Notes under the pieces: generated by a model
Told to the model about the DNA's origin: nothing
The model's input: the letters and a program-made list of their open reading frames with translations, nothing else
The model's database searches: none
Part shown: piece by piece, positions 1 through 10,151 of the stretch
Numbering within the stretch: position 1 is the first letter of the stretch
Layout of the letters: every line of letters starts with the position of its first letter
Position numbers and translations under genes: made by a program
NCBI GenBank assembly: GCA_001942185.1
Contig: MKJV01000067.1
Location: forward strand, 1-64,000
Reading direction: 5' to 3'
Origin: Pseudonocardia sp. CNS-004
GTDB taxonomy: Bacteria; Actinomycetota; Actinomycetes; Mycobacteriales; Pseudonocardiaceae
Length of the DNA: 64,000 nucleotides

Positions 1-1
1 C

Positions 2-382
2 ATCTACAACGCCACCAAGATCAGCTTCTGGAACGAGATGTGGCTCGTCGCGCAGAAGCTCGACCTCGACCTCGACCCGATCGCCGCCACCGTGGCCCGC
101 TCGGCCGAGGGCTCGATCAACCCCGAGTACGGCATCCGCGGCGGCGCCCCCTACGGCGGGGTCTGCCTGCCCAAGGACACCCAGGGCTTCCTCGGCTTCG
201 CCGACACCGTCGGCGTGGACATGCCGCTGCTCTCGGCCGTCGTCGAGGTCAACGACCGGCTGGCCGAGATCGTCGACCACGAGGTCGAGACCGTGGCGCA
301 CGCCGACGCGGACGAGCTCCGCGAGCAGAGCATGGCCACCACCGCCACCACCACCACCACGGGGCAGCGCGAGTCGGCATGA
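2..382 (+). CDS. Nucleotide-sugar dehydrogenase (UDP-glucose or GDP-mannose 6-dehydrogenase), C-terminal part
   Basis: The gene enters from the left edge, so only the last 126 codons are visible. The piece carries the catalytic-cysteine motif GGVCLPKDT of NAD-dependent nucleotide-sugar 6-dehydrogenases, followed by the usual helical C-terminal domain. The family oxidises UDP-glucose or GDP-mannose to the uronic acid, the precursor of acidic polysaccharides. The last 15 residues are a Thr/Ala-rich low-complexity tail. The stop overlaps the next ATG (ATGA at 379-382), so it is translationally coupled to the synthase downstream. The next genes argue for a polyuronate pathway; whether the substrate is UDP-glucose or GDP-mannose cannot be decided from this fragment. 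Confidence 0.9.
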   Translation: MYNATKISFWNEMWLVAQKLDLDLDPIAATVARSAEGSINPEYGIRGGAPYGGVCLPKDTQGFLGFADTVGVDMPLLSAVVEVNDRLAEIVDHEVETVAHADADELREQSMATTATTTTTGQRESA

Positions 383-1651
383 ACCTTCCCGTCTACTACT
401 ACGTGCTGGGCACGCCCTTGGGCGTGCTCGGCCTGATCCGCTGGGCCACGTGGCTCGTGCGGCGCATCCCCGCGGTGCTCTACAAGCCGGTGATCAACGA
501 CCACCGACTGCCGCTGTCGATCGTGGTGCCGGTCTACCAGGAAGATCCCAAGATCTTCGCGGCCGCGATCGAGTCCTGGCTCGCCAACGATGTCGAAGAG
601 GTCATCCTCGTCATCGACGAGTCCGACGTCACGTGCCAGGACATCGCCTCCCGGTACCCGGTCACCGTCGTGATCACCGACGTCCCCGGCAAGCGCGACG
701 CGCTGCGCCGCGGATGGCGCGCCGCCAGCACCGAGCTCGTCGCGCTCGTCGACTCCGACACGATCTGGGCCGACGACGTGGCCGTCGAGGTGGCCAAGCC
801 GTTCGCCGACCCGCGCATCGGCGGCGTCGCACCCGGCAGTCCGTGTACGGGTCGAAGGGCTTCCTGGCCCGCATCACGGACATGTTCCTCGACCACCGGT
901 ACTTCGACGAGAACGCCAGCCAGAGCGTGCTCGGCAAGGCCGTCTCCTGTCTCTCCGGGCGCACCGCCGTCTACCGGCGCGAGCTCCTGCTGGAGATCGA
1001 GGACGACTTCATGAACGAGAAGTTCTGGGGCATCCAGTCGCTCTCCGGTGACGACAAGCGGCTCACCACGCTCATCCTGGAGCGGGGCCACCTCACCTAC
1101 ATGCAGCGCACCGCCGAGGTGTGGTCCACGTTCCCGGACCGCTGGCGCACGTTCTTCCGCCAGCGGCTGCGCTGGGCCCGCAACACCTGGCGCTCCGACC
1201 TGCGGGCCCTGTCCAAGCCGTGGGTGTGGCGCCACCCGTTCCTCGCCTACACGATGATCGACAAGGGCATCAGCAGCTTCACCCTGCTGCTCGGGCCGGT
1301 CGCGATGACGTTCGCCCTCGTCACCCAGAACTGGATCCTCGCCGGCGTCCTGCTGCTCTGGTGGCAGGTCAGCCGCGCGGCCAAGCTCGCCCCGCACATC
1401 CGGCGGCGGCCGTCCAGCTTCTTCTTCGTCCTGGGCTACGTCGTCGTCTCGTGGCTGATGGCGATCATCAAGATCACGGCGCTCGTGACCATCCGCAAGC
1501 AGGCATGGCTCACCCGCGAGGTCGCCGTCGAGAACGGCGAGGTCGTGCGCACCACCGAGACCGACCACACCCACGCCGACGACCACCACCACGACGACCA
1601 CCACGACGACCACCACGACAACGTCATCCCCCTCCGGAGGCAGCGGCATGA
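379..1651 (+). CDS. Processive family-2 glycosyltransferase (membrane polysaccharide synthase, Alg8/hyaluronan-synthase type)
   Basis: Membrane-bound GT2 synthase. An N-terminal membrane segment is followed by the GT-A domain (VPVYQE near residue 55, GKRDALRRGW, then DSD), the acceptor-site motif RQRLRWARN (QxxRW type), and several C-terminal membrane helices. The C-terminus is a striking Asp/His-rich tail (DDHHHDDHHDDHH). The family polymerises a nucleotide-uronic acid and extrudes the chain; the position after a nucleotide-sugar dehydrogenase and before AlgG-like beta-helix proteins suggests polyuronate synthesis. Two one-base deletions are inferred: near 830 (CCCC read as CCC) and near 1632 in a C run. 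Repairing the second gives a TGA at 1649 overlapping the next ATG. Exact sugar specificity is unknown. Confidence 0.82.
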
Positions 1652-3541
1652 ACACCGCCACCACCAGCAGACGGTGGACGGTGCGGATCATCGCGGCCGG
1701 CGTGACCACGCTCGTGGGCCTCGGGCTCACGGCGGGCACCGCCGCCGCCACCACCCCGGCCACCCCCGCCGTGGCCCAGCAGGCCGCCGCGGTCGCGCCG
1801 GCCAGGTGATCACCCCTGACAACGCGGCGTCGGCGCGCCGGTCGTGGGAGTCCCGGGGCCGCCCGCACCGGATGGCGATCGTCCGCGACTACCGCATCGA
1901 CATCGTCACCGACGGCAGGCTCACCCGCCAGGTCGGGCGCGCCGGTGGCACCGTGGGCATCACCGACCTCGACCGGGCCCTCCCGTCGAGCTGGCTGACG
2001 GTCGACGGCGGCACCGCCACCCTCGACGCCACGGTCGTGCTCGTCCGGAACGTGTCGATGCGGCTCGCCGGTTCCGGCGGCTCCGTGCAGACCCTGCAGC
2101 TCGCGGGCGGCGCCACCGCCGCCGACGCCGCCTCGATCCACACCGGCGGCGGCACGGTGGACCTCGAGGGGATCACCATCACCTCGGTCGACCCCGACAC
2201 CGGCCAGCCGCTGCCCGCCGACGCGAAGGGCCGCCCGACGATCGTCGCGTCGAACGGGGGCAGGCTCGACGCCACCGACGTCACCATCAACGACCTGGGC
2301 GCGCTGTCCGACGGCACCCCCGGCACCGACGACGACGGCACGTCCGCCGTGGAGTTCCACACCGGCAGCACCGGTTCGCTCGTGCGCACGACCGTCGCCC
2401 GCGCCAGCACCGGCGTGACGCTGTCGCACACCGACGACGTGCGCCTCGACCAGCTCACGGTCGCCGACTCGGCCGAGGACGGCCTGGTACTGGCAGGTGA
2501 CGAGGGCACCACCATGAGCGGGATCCGGGCCACCGGCAACGGCGAGAACGGGGTACTGGTGTCCGGCGAGAGCGGCGGCCGCCCGATCACCGGCATCAGC
2601 ACCAACGCCAACGGCGCGTTCGGGCTGGCCGTGGTCGGCGAATCGGGCACCCAGGTGTCCGGGGTCGACACCACCGCCGACGAGGCGGGCGGGCTGCGGA
2701 TCTCCCGCTCCACGAACATCGCGGTCAACGCCTACACCGCCACCGACCAGCGCATGGGCGTGTTCACCCACGTCAACAGCAGCGGGATCGTGCTCGACGG
2801 CGTCCAGACGACCGGCGGTGCCCGCGGGCTGGTCGTCGAGAAGAGCACCAGCGCTCTCGAGGCGAAGAACTCGACGTTCAGCGGCGCACGGGTCGCCGGC
2901 GTGGCCGTTAACGGCAACAACATCGCCCTGACCGGCGTCTACGTCGCCGACTCCCGTTCGGCGGTGCGGGTCGACCGCGGCGCCCACGACATCCGGCTCG
3001 ACGCGCTCACCGTCAACGGCGGACGCGACGGCGTCGTCACCGCGGCCGGCACATCCGGCTCGTCATCAGCGACCTCGCGGTCCGCGACGTCGAGTACGAC
3101 GGCGTGCGCACCTTCACCCCGGACGCGCGCATCACCGGCGCGACGATCACCGGTGGCAGCACCGGCATGGACGTCGCGGCGGGCGCCACGATCACCAACT
3201 CGACGATCACCGCATCCAGCGTGGGGATCCGCTCCCGCTCGGTCGAGCCGGTGTACGCCTCCGGCATCACCGTCGACACGACCGAGCTCGGCGTCAACAG
3301 CGCCGAGGGCAACCCGTTCACGCTCGTCGACTCCAACGTGCACGCCCTGGAGTCGGTGCGCGGTGTGATCACCCAGCAGGGCTCCAACGACCTCAGCCTC
3401 CCGCCGCTCAACCTGCTCGGCGCGATCGGCGTCCCGCTGATCCTGCTCGCGGTGGTGCTCGAGGAGCTGCACACGCAACGCCAGCGTCGGCTCGGCCGCG
3501 TCACCCGACGCCGCCGGCCGCCGCTCCCGGTGGAGGCATGA
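1648..3541 (+). CDS. Secreted, membrane-anchored right-handed beta-helix protein
   Basis: Starts at ATG 1648, 7 bases after GGAGG, with a signal peptide (Arg-rich start, hydrophobic core around residues 13-30, Ala-rich cleavage region). The body is about 500 residues of short repeated strands rich in G, T, V, D and N, the look of parallel beta-helix polysaccharide lyases and epimerases. It ends with one hydrophobic helix (GAIGVPLILLAVVLEEL) and a basic tail, so it is probably anchored outside the membrane. Two one-base deletions are inferred near 1800 (CCCAG read as CCAG) and near 3050. It lies between the synthase and the AlgG-like protein with stop/start overlaps on both sides, which suggests a role in polymer modification or export. 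No catalytic motif was recognised. Confidence 0.75.
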
Positions 3542-4887
3542 TGAGTACCGGCCGCACGCGCCGCATGATCACGGCGCTCGTCACCGGCACCGTCGCCGCC
3601 GTCCTCCTGGCGGGCTGCGGTGCGCCCACCCCGGCACCCTGGAGCGTCGCGACGTCGCGGCACCCACCGCCTCCGACCCGGCGCAGCCGTGCGTCCGGGA
3701 GGCCCCGGCAGCCGACGCTCCCGCGGCCGCGGCCCCGCAGGGCCTCGACGTGCGGTACGACCAGGCCGCCGGCCTGATCGACGTCGTCGCGGGCACCGGC
3801 GCCACACTGCCGGCGATCGCCGCCGCCGTGAACGACCCCGCCGCGCTGCGCGAGGTCGCCCCCGGCGAATGGCAGCTCGGCGCCGACCTCGCCGTCCGCG
3901 GCGGGGCGGAACTGCAGATCAGCGCACCCGAGGTCCGCTGGCTCAAGCTGAGCAGCACACCCGGCCGGTTCGTGTCGGTCGAGGCCCTCGGCGGGAAGCT
4001 CGACGTCACCGGCTCCTGCATCACCACGTGGGACGAGGGCCTGGGCACCGTCGACACCGCCTACGACGACGGCCGCGGCTTCCTGCTCGCCCGCGACGGC
4101 GCCAGATGACGCTCACCCACGCCGAGCTGCACTACCTGGGCCACGGCGACGTGGAGTCCTACGGCCTCTCCTGGCGCACCGCAGGCACCACCGGCGGGAT
4201 CACCGACAGCGTCGTGTCCCACCTCTACTACGGCCTCTACACGTACGAGGTGAACGGGCTGCAGGTGCTCGACAACGAGTTCCGCGACAACGTCCTCTAC
4301 GGCATCGACCCGCACACCGGGTCGGCGAACCTGACCATCGAGCGCAACGTCGTGCACGACAACGGCAAGCACGGGATCATCCTCGCCGAGGACTGCGTCG
4401 ACAGCGTCATCCGCGACAACGTCGTCTACCGCAACGCCCACCACGGGATCGTGCTCTACCTGCGCTCGGACCGGAACCTGATCGAGGGCAACGAGACGTT
4501 CGACAACGCATCCCAGGGGATCAACGTCAACGAGTCGGGCAGCAACACGCTGCGCGACAACCGCGTGTACGACAACGGCGAGTCCGGCGTCGGCATCACG
4601 CAACTGGCGGACGGCACCGTGGTCGAGGGCAATCAGCTGCGCGGCAACCAGCAGGACGGTGTCCGCGTGGTCAGCGAGTCCTCCCACACCGCCGTGCGCG
4701 GCAACACCATCGCCGACAACGCCCGTTACGGGCTCTACGTCGACACCAGCGGTGTGCTCGACGTCGCGGACAACACGATCACCGCCAACCGCGACGGCGT
4801 CATGAGCACCGGCGACCCCGTGGCACCCGCCGCGCCAACGACGTGCGCGGCAACAAGGAGTCCGACGTCGTCGCCGCCGCGGAGTAA
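3541..4887 (+). CDS. algG: AlgG-like polymannuronate C5-epimerase, predicted lipoprotein
   Basis: Predicted lipoprotein: the basic start is followed by a hydrophobic stretch and the lipobox LLAGC at about residues 19-23. The C-terminal half is a parallel beta-helix of the CASH/NosD type. Two stretches match the mannuronan C5-epimerase AlgG closely: a SYGLSWR segment followed by LYYGLYTYE, and GIDPH at 4301-4315, equivalent to the DPH catalytic motif of AlgG. This is followed by regular DN/GN turn repeats. The family converts D-mannuronate to L-guluronate in the polymer. Three one-base deletions are inferred: near 3636 (GGG), 4098 (CCCAG) and 4826 (GGG). With them the protein is about 450 residues and ends at TAA 4885. 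Start 3541 is preferred to 3538 because it gives proper spacing to GGAGG. Confidence 0.8.
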
Positions 4888-4929
4888 CCACCGCCCGCCG
4901 AGCAAGCCCCCGCCCGGCAGGCACACCCC

Positions 4930-4965
4930 GTCAGGCCCTGCGTTCCGCGGAACGCAGGGCCTGAC
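4930..4965. terminator. Perfect 36-base palindrome, likely terminator
   Basis: The arms GTCAGGCCCTGCGTTCC and GGAACGCAGGGCCTGAC form an uninterrupted hairpin 43 bases after the stop of the AlgG-like gene. The minus-strand glycosyltransferase ends at 5180, so the site lies between convergent genes and could stop transcription from both sides. The rest of 4888-5179 shows no credible gene. Confidence 0.75.
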
Positions 4966-5179
4966 CGGCTGATGGCGTCTGCTCGCGTGGGACGGCACCG
5001 AAGCCGGTCGTGTCCACGGCCCCGGAACCCCGGGGTTGTTCCTGCCCGGGACGCCACGGTCGGGACGACGCGAGCGAGATGGCACCGAGCGTGGTTGTCC
5101 GGAGATCGAACAGCGCTGAGCGCAACCTCGGCGGGCACGCGCGCCTGGATCGAAGCGGGACGCACGGTCGATACGCCGA

Positions 5180-6483
5180 TCACCGGTCGCGGCGAGCAGC
5201 ACGCCGGCGCAGCTGCCGCCGAAGTGAGGTACTGCCGATCACACCACTCGGCAACAACCGGGACCGATCGGTGCTCGGCGCCAGGCGGAGGATGTGCTTC
5301 GCAGCCACCGCCGCACCGTCGGTGCGGATGGTGCCGGCCACGGCACCCGCACGCGCCCGGGTCCCGGGGGCCAGGGCCGTGGCGAGTGCGGCCGACAGGG
5401 ACTCGGCGGTCGGGGCCGGGCCGTCGTGCGCCGCGCCGATACCCAGCTCGGCCACCCGGGCCGCGGCGTACGGCTGGTCCGCGACCTGGGGGACCACGAC
5501 CTGCGGTGCGCCGGCGCGGGCCGCAGCCGTCGTGGTGCCGGCGCCGCCGTGGTGGACGACGGCGGCCACCCTGCCGAACAGCGCCTGCTGGTTGACCTCG
5601 CCGACCACCGCGCAGTCGGGCCGGTCGTCGACCGGGGCCAGGCCCGCCCAGCCGCGGCCGAGCAGGACGCGGCGGCCGTGCGCGCGGACCGCGTCGACGG
5701 CCACCCGGGCCAGGTCCGTCGACGCGTGCATGGCCATGCTGCCGAAGCCCACGTACACCGGCGGATCGCCCGCGTCGAGGAACGCCTCCAGGTCCCCGGG
5801 GAGGCGGCGTTCGTCCGGCAGGATCCAGGCTCCCGTCTGCACCAGGTCGAGCTCCGTGCGGTCCTGCCACGGGCACAGCACCGGGTCCGCCGCCAGCAGC
5901 GCCCCGTCCGTCAGCACGTGGTCGCGGACGTTGTCCACCGGCGGCAGGCCGAGCGCCACCCGGTGCCGGTTGAGCGCGTCGCCGTACAGCGCGTTCACCC
6001 GCTGGGCGTCCTCCTCCCACAGCACTGCGAGGTCGGTCTCGTCCGGGGAGGACGGCGCACCCGGCCGCTTCCCCGGACGGAAATGCTTCGACGGGAACCC
6101 GAACGGGTGGAAGCAGGCCACCACGTACCGGACGCGAGGTGCTCGGCCACCGAACGCGCACCGGCCGGCATCAGGCCGGTCGCCAGCAGCACATCGGCGC
6201 CCTCGGCCGCCGCGATGAGCGTCTCGAACCGCGCGGCGACCAGCGTCGCCGCGAGCCGGGACGCGTCGCCCGCCGACGGAGGCCGCCCGCGGGCCGCCAC
6301 CGAACGCACCGACGGTCCCAGCGGCACGAGCGGCACACCCGCCCGGGCCAGCAACGTGACGTACTCCTCGTCCGGCGGCGCGCACACCCGCACGTCGGCT
6401 CCGAATTCCCGCAACCGGAACGCGAGTCCCGCCAGCGGTTCGACATCCCCGCGCGAACCCCACGTCGACAAGACGACACGCAC
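5180..6483 (-). CDS. Glycosyltransferase family 1 (macrolide/UDP-glycosyltransferase, GtfA/MGT type)
   Basis: Soluble GT-B enzyme. It begins with a strand-turn-Gly motif (LSTWGSRGDVEPLAGLA), typical for GT1 enzymes of the erythromycin CIII/vancomycin Gtf type. The C-terminal half has VYVGFGSM and the donor-sugar motif HHGGAGTT, then QVVVPQVADQPYAA. The family moves sugars from NDP-sugars onto lipids, macrolides or sterols. The start is a GTG just before RVVLSTWGSRG; the sequence upstream does not fit the family. One deletion is inferred near 6134. It is a single gene flanked by unrelated units, so the acceptor cannot be inferred. Confidence 0.85.
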
Positions 6484-6595
6484 TCGTGGATCCCCATTTC
6501 CGCTGGTCCTGGCCTCGGCCGACAGATGATGAGGCACGCCCCGGGGCTTGTGGCAATCCCCCCTGTGCGCTATAGGTTGAATACGGGGGACAGAT

Positions 6596-7810
6596 TCAGA
6601 CCGCTCCGAGCACCGGCTCGAACGCCAGCTCCGCCGCACCGACGAGCTTCGCGTCGCGCCCGAGCGGGCTCGTCTCGATGCGGGTGCCGCCCACCGCCCG
6701 GCTCACCAGGCTGCGCGCGTGCACCTGCTCCCGCACGTGGTCGACTATCGGTGGCGGGAGCGCGGCCAGCAGGTCGCCGAGCACCACGAGGTCGGGCGCC
6801 GTCACGTTGACGACCGTGACGAGGCCGGTGGCGAGCCACTCGGCGAACTCGTCGAGCGGGCCGGCCGAGGGTGCGGGGAAAGGCGCTTCCGCGAGTGCGC
6901 GCAGCTCGGCGATCACCACCCCGCGCGGGGTGTCCTCCGGCAGCCCGAGCGCCCTGCAGAGCGCGGCCTCCCCCACCTCGGTCTCCCAGCAGCCGTTGTT
7001 GCCGCAGTAGCAGGCCCGGCCACCGGGGCGGACCACGAGGTGGCCGATCTCGCCGACGTAGCCCCGGGTGCCCCGCAGCGGCCGTCCCCCGGAGATCACG
7101 CCGCCGCCGACACCGCGGTCGGCGGAGATGTAGACGAGGTCGTCGACGTCGTGGGCCTCGCCGCGGACGTGCTCGGCGAGTGCACCGAGCTCGGCGTCGT
7201 TCGCGACCTGCACCGGGATCCGCAGCACCGCGGCGAGGCGGGTGCCGAGCGCGACGTCGCGCCAGCCGAGGTTGGGCGCCTCGTGCACGAACCCGTCGTC
7301 GCGTCGCACCACGCCCGGCACGGACACCGCCGCACCGCGGGCGGCGACGGCGAGCTCGTCGGCGAGCAGCTGCGCCGACTCGGCGATGTGCGTGATCACC
7401 TCGCCGGGGGTGCGGGTGCGGTGGTGCAGGTTCCAGCTGTGCCGGCCCAGCACCTGCCCGCCGATGCCGACCATCGCCATCGCGACCTGCTCGACGCGCA
7501 CGTCGATCGCGAGCACGACGGCCGCCTCCGGCTCGGGCAGCACCATGAGCGAGGGGCGCCCGGCGCCGTTGCGCTGCGCGGGCACCGCCTCGGTGACGAC
7601 CCCGGCCTCGGCGAGCCCGTCGACCACCGCCTTGATCGTGCTGCGGTTGAGCCCGAGCTCCGTGGCCAGCGTGGCACGGGTGCAGGGCCCGGCGACGTGG
7701 AGGCGCCGGAGCAGGGCGGCCCGGTTGTGCCTGCGGGCCTCGTCGGGCCTGGCACCTGCCGTGACGGCGGGCGCCCCGCCGCCGACGTCACCGCCCCACG
7801 TGCGCGTCAC
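6596..7810 (-). CDS. ROK-family transcriptional regulator (NagC/XylR type)
   Basis: An N-terminal winged helix (CTRATLATELGLNRSTIKAVV, about residues 35-55) is followed by a ROK sugar-kinase-like domain with the zinc motif CYCGNNGCWE near residue 250. The ROK domain binds a sugar ligand; repressors of this type control sugar transport. The start GTG at 7810 overlaps the permease stop (GTGA), so it is the last gene of the sugar ABC transporter operon and probably regulates it. About 405 residues, usual for the family, with no frame break. The inducing sugar is unknown; a xylose-, ribose- or galactose-type ligand is plausible from the transporter class. Confidence 0.9.
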   Translation of the reverse strand: MTRTWGGDVGGGAPAVTAGARPDEARRHNRAALLRRLHVAGPCTRATLATELGLNRSTIKAVVDGLAEAGVVTEAVPAQRNGAGRPSLMVLPEPEAAVVLAIDVRVEQVAMAMVGIGGQVLGRHSWNLHHRTRTPGEVITHIAESAQLLADELAVAARGAAVSVPGVVRRDDGFVHEAPNLGWRDVALGTRLAAVLRIPVQVANDAELGALAEHVRGEAHDVDDLVYISADRGVGGGVISGGRPLRGTRGYVGEIGHLVVRPGGRACYCGNNGCWETEVGEAALCRALGLPEDTPRGVVIAELRALAEAPFPAPSAGPLDEFAEWLATGLVTVVNVTAPDLVVLGDLLAALPPPIVDHVREQVHARSLVSRAVGGTRIETSPLGRDAKLVGAAELAFEPVLGAV

Positions 7811-9303
7811 CTGCCGGCGACCGCCGATCGCCGCCGCGACAGCACGTCGACGCCCGCGGCGAGCAGGAGGACCACACCGTTGACGAGGAACACCACCGAC
7901 GCGGGCTGGCCGAGCAGGCCGAGGCCGTTGTTCACGGTGGCGAGCACCGCACCACCGATCACGGCGTTGCTGACGCGGCCGCGCCCGCCGAACAGGGACG
8001 TGCCGCCGATGACCGCGGCGCCCACGGCGAACAGCAGCGTGTTGCCGCCACCCGCGGCCGGCGACACCGAGCCGACCTTCGAGGAGTAGACGATCGCGCC
8101 GATCGCCGCGCACGCCGAGCCGATCACGAACACGGTGGCCCGCACGCGCGTCACGTCGATACCGGCCCGGCGGGCGGCCTCGCGGTTGCCGCCGACCGCG
8201 TAGACGTGCCGACCGAAGCGGGTGCGGTCGAGCACGTAGGTGCCCGCGACGAGCAGCACCAGGACGACCGGCACCACGTACGGCACGCCCGCGATCGGTG
8301 TCGTGCCCGGGGAGCGGTCGAGCGTGAGCAGGAACGTCGCCACCGCGGCGAACACCACGACGGCGCCGACCTTCAGCAGCACGAGACCGGTGGCTGCGCC
8401 ACCAGGCCGAGCTTGCGCCGCGACCGCTGCCGGTTCAGCAGCACGGCCGCGTAGCCGCCCGCGCCGACGACGAACAGCACCCAGCTGCCGAACGTCGACA
8501 GGTTGCCGTTGGCCACCGCGATGAGCGTCTCGTCGCGCAGGCCGAGCGTGCCGCCGTCGCCGATCAGCTGCAGGATCACGCCCTGCCACGCGATGAACAG
8601 GGCCAGCGTCACCACGAACGACGGCATGCCGAGCTTCGCGACGGCGAACCCGGTGAGGCAGCCGATCACCACCCCGACGCACACGGCGAGCAGCATCTCG
8701 AGCCACGGGTTCGGCGGGAAGCGACCAGCATGAGCACCAGCGCCAGGGCCGAGAGCACGGCGCCGAACCAGATGCGCAGCATCACCGCGAGTGCGACCGC
8801 GATCAGGACGACCAGCAGGAACAGCACGAACACCGTGGTGCCCATGCCGCCGAGCAGGTTGCCGCTGCTCACCAGGTGCAGCGCCATCACGGCGGCGGCG
8901 AGCCCGGACGCGGTGCCGGCCGCGAGGTCGATCTCGCCGGTCAGCAGCACGAACACCAGGCCCATGGCGATGATCGTCTGGCCTGCGCCCTGCTGCAGCA
9001 GGTTGGCCAGGTTCAGCAGGCTCGGGAACGTGCCGCCCGAGTCGAGCACGGTGAACAGCACGAACAGCGCCGCGAGCCCGAGCAGTGCGGGCAGCGACCC
9101 CAGCTCGCCGTTGCGCAGGTTGCGCAGGTAGGCGCGAATGGCTTCTTCGGTGCTGCGCGCGGTGGTGTCGATACCGAAGTCGGCGGCCCGCGTCGACGCG
9201 GCGCCGCACGCTCGGCCGCACTCGCGGGGCCGGCCGGGGCCGTCTTCTCCACCTGTGTCTTCTCCGTCTGCATGTTCGCCGTCCCGATCTTCTCAGCAGA
9301 CAT
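7807..9303 (-). CDS. Sugar ABC transporter permease (XylH/RbsC family)
   Basis: Integral membrane permease of the CUT2 class. Recognisable segments are TIIAMGLVFVLLTGEIDLA with the substrate-pathway loop, an AKLGMPSFVVTLA helix, the cytoplasmic loop FGRHVYAVGGNREAARRAGI that contacts the ATPase, and SLFGGRGRVSNAVIGG near the end. It has an unusually long hydrophilic N-terminus of about 40 residues rich in T, E and A. Three one-base deletions are inferred, near 9205, 8722 and 8395. The ATG at 9303 shares one base with the ATPase stop. About 498 residues when repaired. Confidence 0.85.
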
Positions 9304-10076
9304 CAGACGGCCACGCTCTCGGGACGCTGCAGGCCGAGGTCGCCCGACCGGCCCGCGGTGATCAGCTCGACGACCTGGCCGTGCGTCACGTCCTTCGTCT
9401 GCACCTGCGCGACCATCCGGCCCAGGTAGAGAGTGGTGATGCGGTCGGCGACCTCGAACACGTCGGCCATGTTGTGGCTGATCAACACCACGCCGAGGCC
9501 CTGCTCGGCGAGGCGGCGCACCAGGTCGAGCACCTGCCGGGTCTGCGCGACACCCAGCGCGGCCGTCGGCTCGTCGAGCAGCACGACCTTGGAGTCCCAG
9601 AGCACCGCCTTCGCGATGGCGACGGTCTGGCGCTGGCCGCCGGAGAGCGCGGCCACCGGCATCCGCACGGACGTGACGGTGCGCACCGACAGCGACGCCA
9701 GTGTGCGGCGGGCCGCCTGCTCCATGTCGGCCTCGTCGAGCAGCCAGGGCTTGCCCCGCTCCCGGCCGAGGAACATGTTCTGGACGATGTCGAGGTTGTC
9801 GGCCAGCGCGAGGTCCTGGTACACGACCTCGATCCCCAGGTGCGACGCGTCGGTGGGGCCGTGGATCGACACCGGCTCCCCGGCGAACCGGATCTCGCCC
9901 CCGTCGATCGGGTGGATGCCGGCCACGCACTTGACCAGCGTCGACTTGCCGGCCCCGTTGTCCCCGACCAGCGCGGTGACCTCACCGGCCCGCACGTCGA
10001 AGTCGACCTCGTGCAACACCTGCACGGCGCCGAAGCTCTTGTTCACCCCGCGCAGCTGCAGGATGGGGTCGCTCAT
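9303..10076 (-). CDS. Sugar ABC transporter ATP-binding protein (XylG/RbsA-like, single ATPase domain)
   Basis: Complete single ABC domain of 257 residues. Walker A is GDNGAGKST (about residue 40), the signature ALSGGQRQ, Walker B VVLLDEPTAAL, and the switch His lies in ISHNMADVF. It powers CUT2 sugar import with the overlapping permease. Many CUT2 ATPases are fused duplicates; this one is the single-domain form common in actinobacteria. The frame is intact. Confidence 0.93.
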   Translation of the reverse strand: MSDPILQLRGVNKSFGAVQVLHEVDFDVRAGEVTALVGDNGAGKSTLVKCVAGIHPIDGGEIRFAGEPVSIHGPTDASHLGIEVVYQDLALADNLDIVQNMFLGRERGKPWLLDEADMEQAARRTLASLSVRTVTSVRMPVAALSGGQRQTVAIAKAVLWDSKVVLLDEPTAALGVAQTRQVLDLVRRLAEQGLGVVLISHNMADVFEVADRITTLYLGRMVAQVQTKDVTHGQVVELITAGRSGDLGLQRPESVAV

Positions 10077-10151
10077 GATGATCTACCTCCGGTGCCCGTG
10101 AGCGGAGGGCGCCGCTCGTGACGACGCCCTCCGCACACGCGGGTCGACGGC

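Noticed and set aside
1560..1640. A microsatellite or CRISPR-like array in the GAC/CAC repeats
   Set aside because: No spacers; the 12-base pattern encodes the His/Asp tail of the synthase.
534..2987. An 817-residue minus-strand open frame
   Set aside because: Antisense shadow of GC-rich genes: rich in G, A, R, V, D and H with no motif, lying opposite well-supported genes.
450..3368. A single 972-residue open frame crossing the synthase and the beta-helix gene
   Set aside because: It joins the second frame of the GT to the middle frame of the next protein through a stretch with no coding character. A signal peptide and GGAGG at 1648 show a new gene starts there.
4972..6218. Plus-strand genes over the glycosyltransferase
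   Set aside because: They mirror the minus-strand GT1 enzyme whose HHGGAGTT motif is unmistakable.
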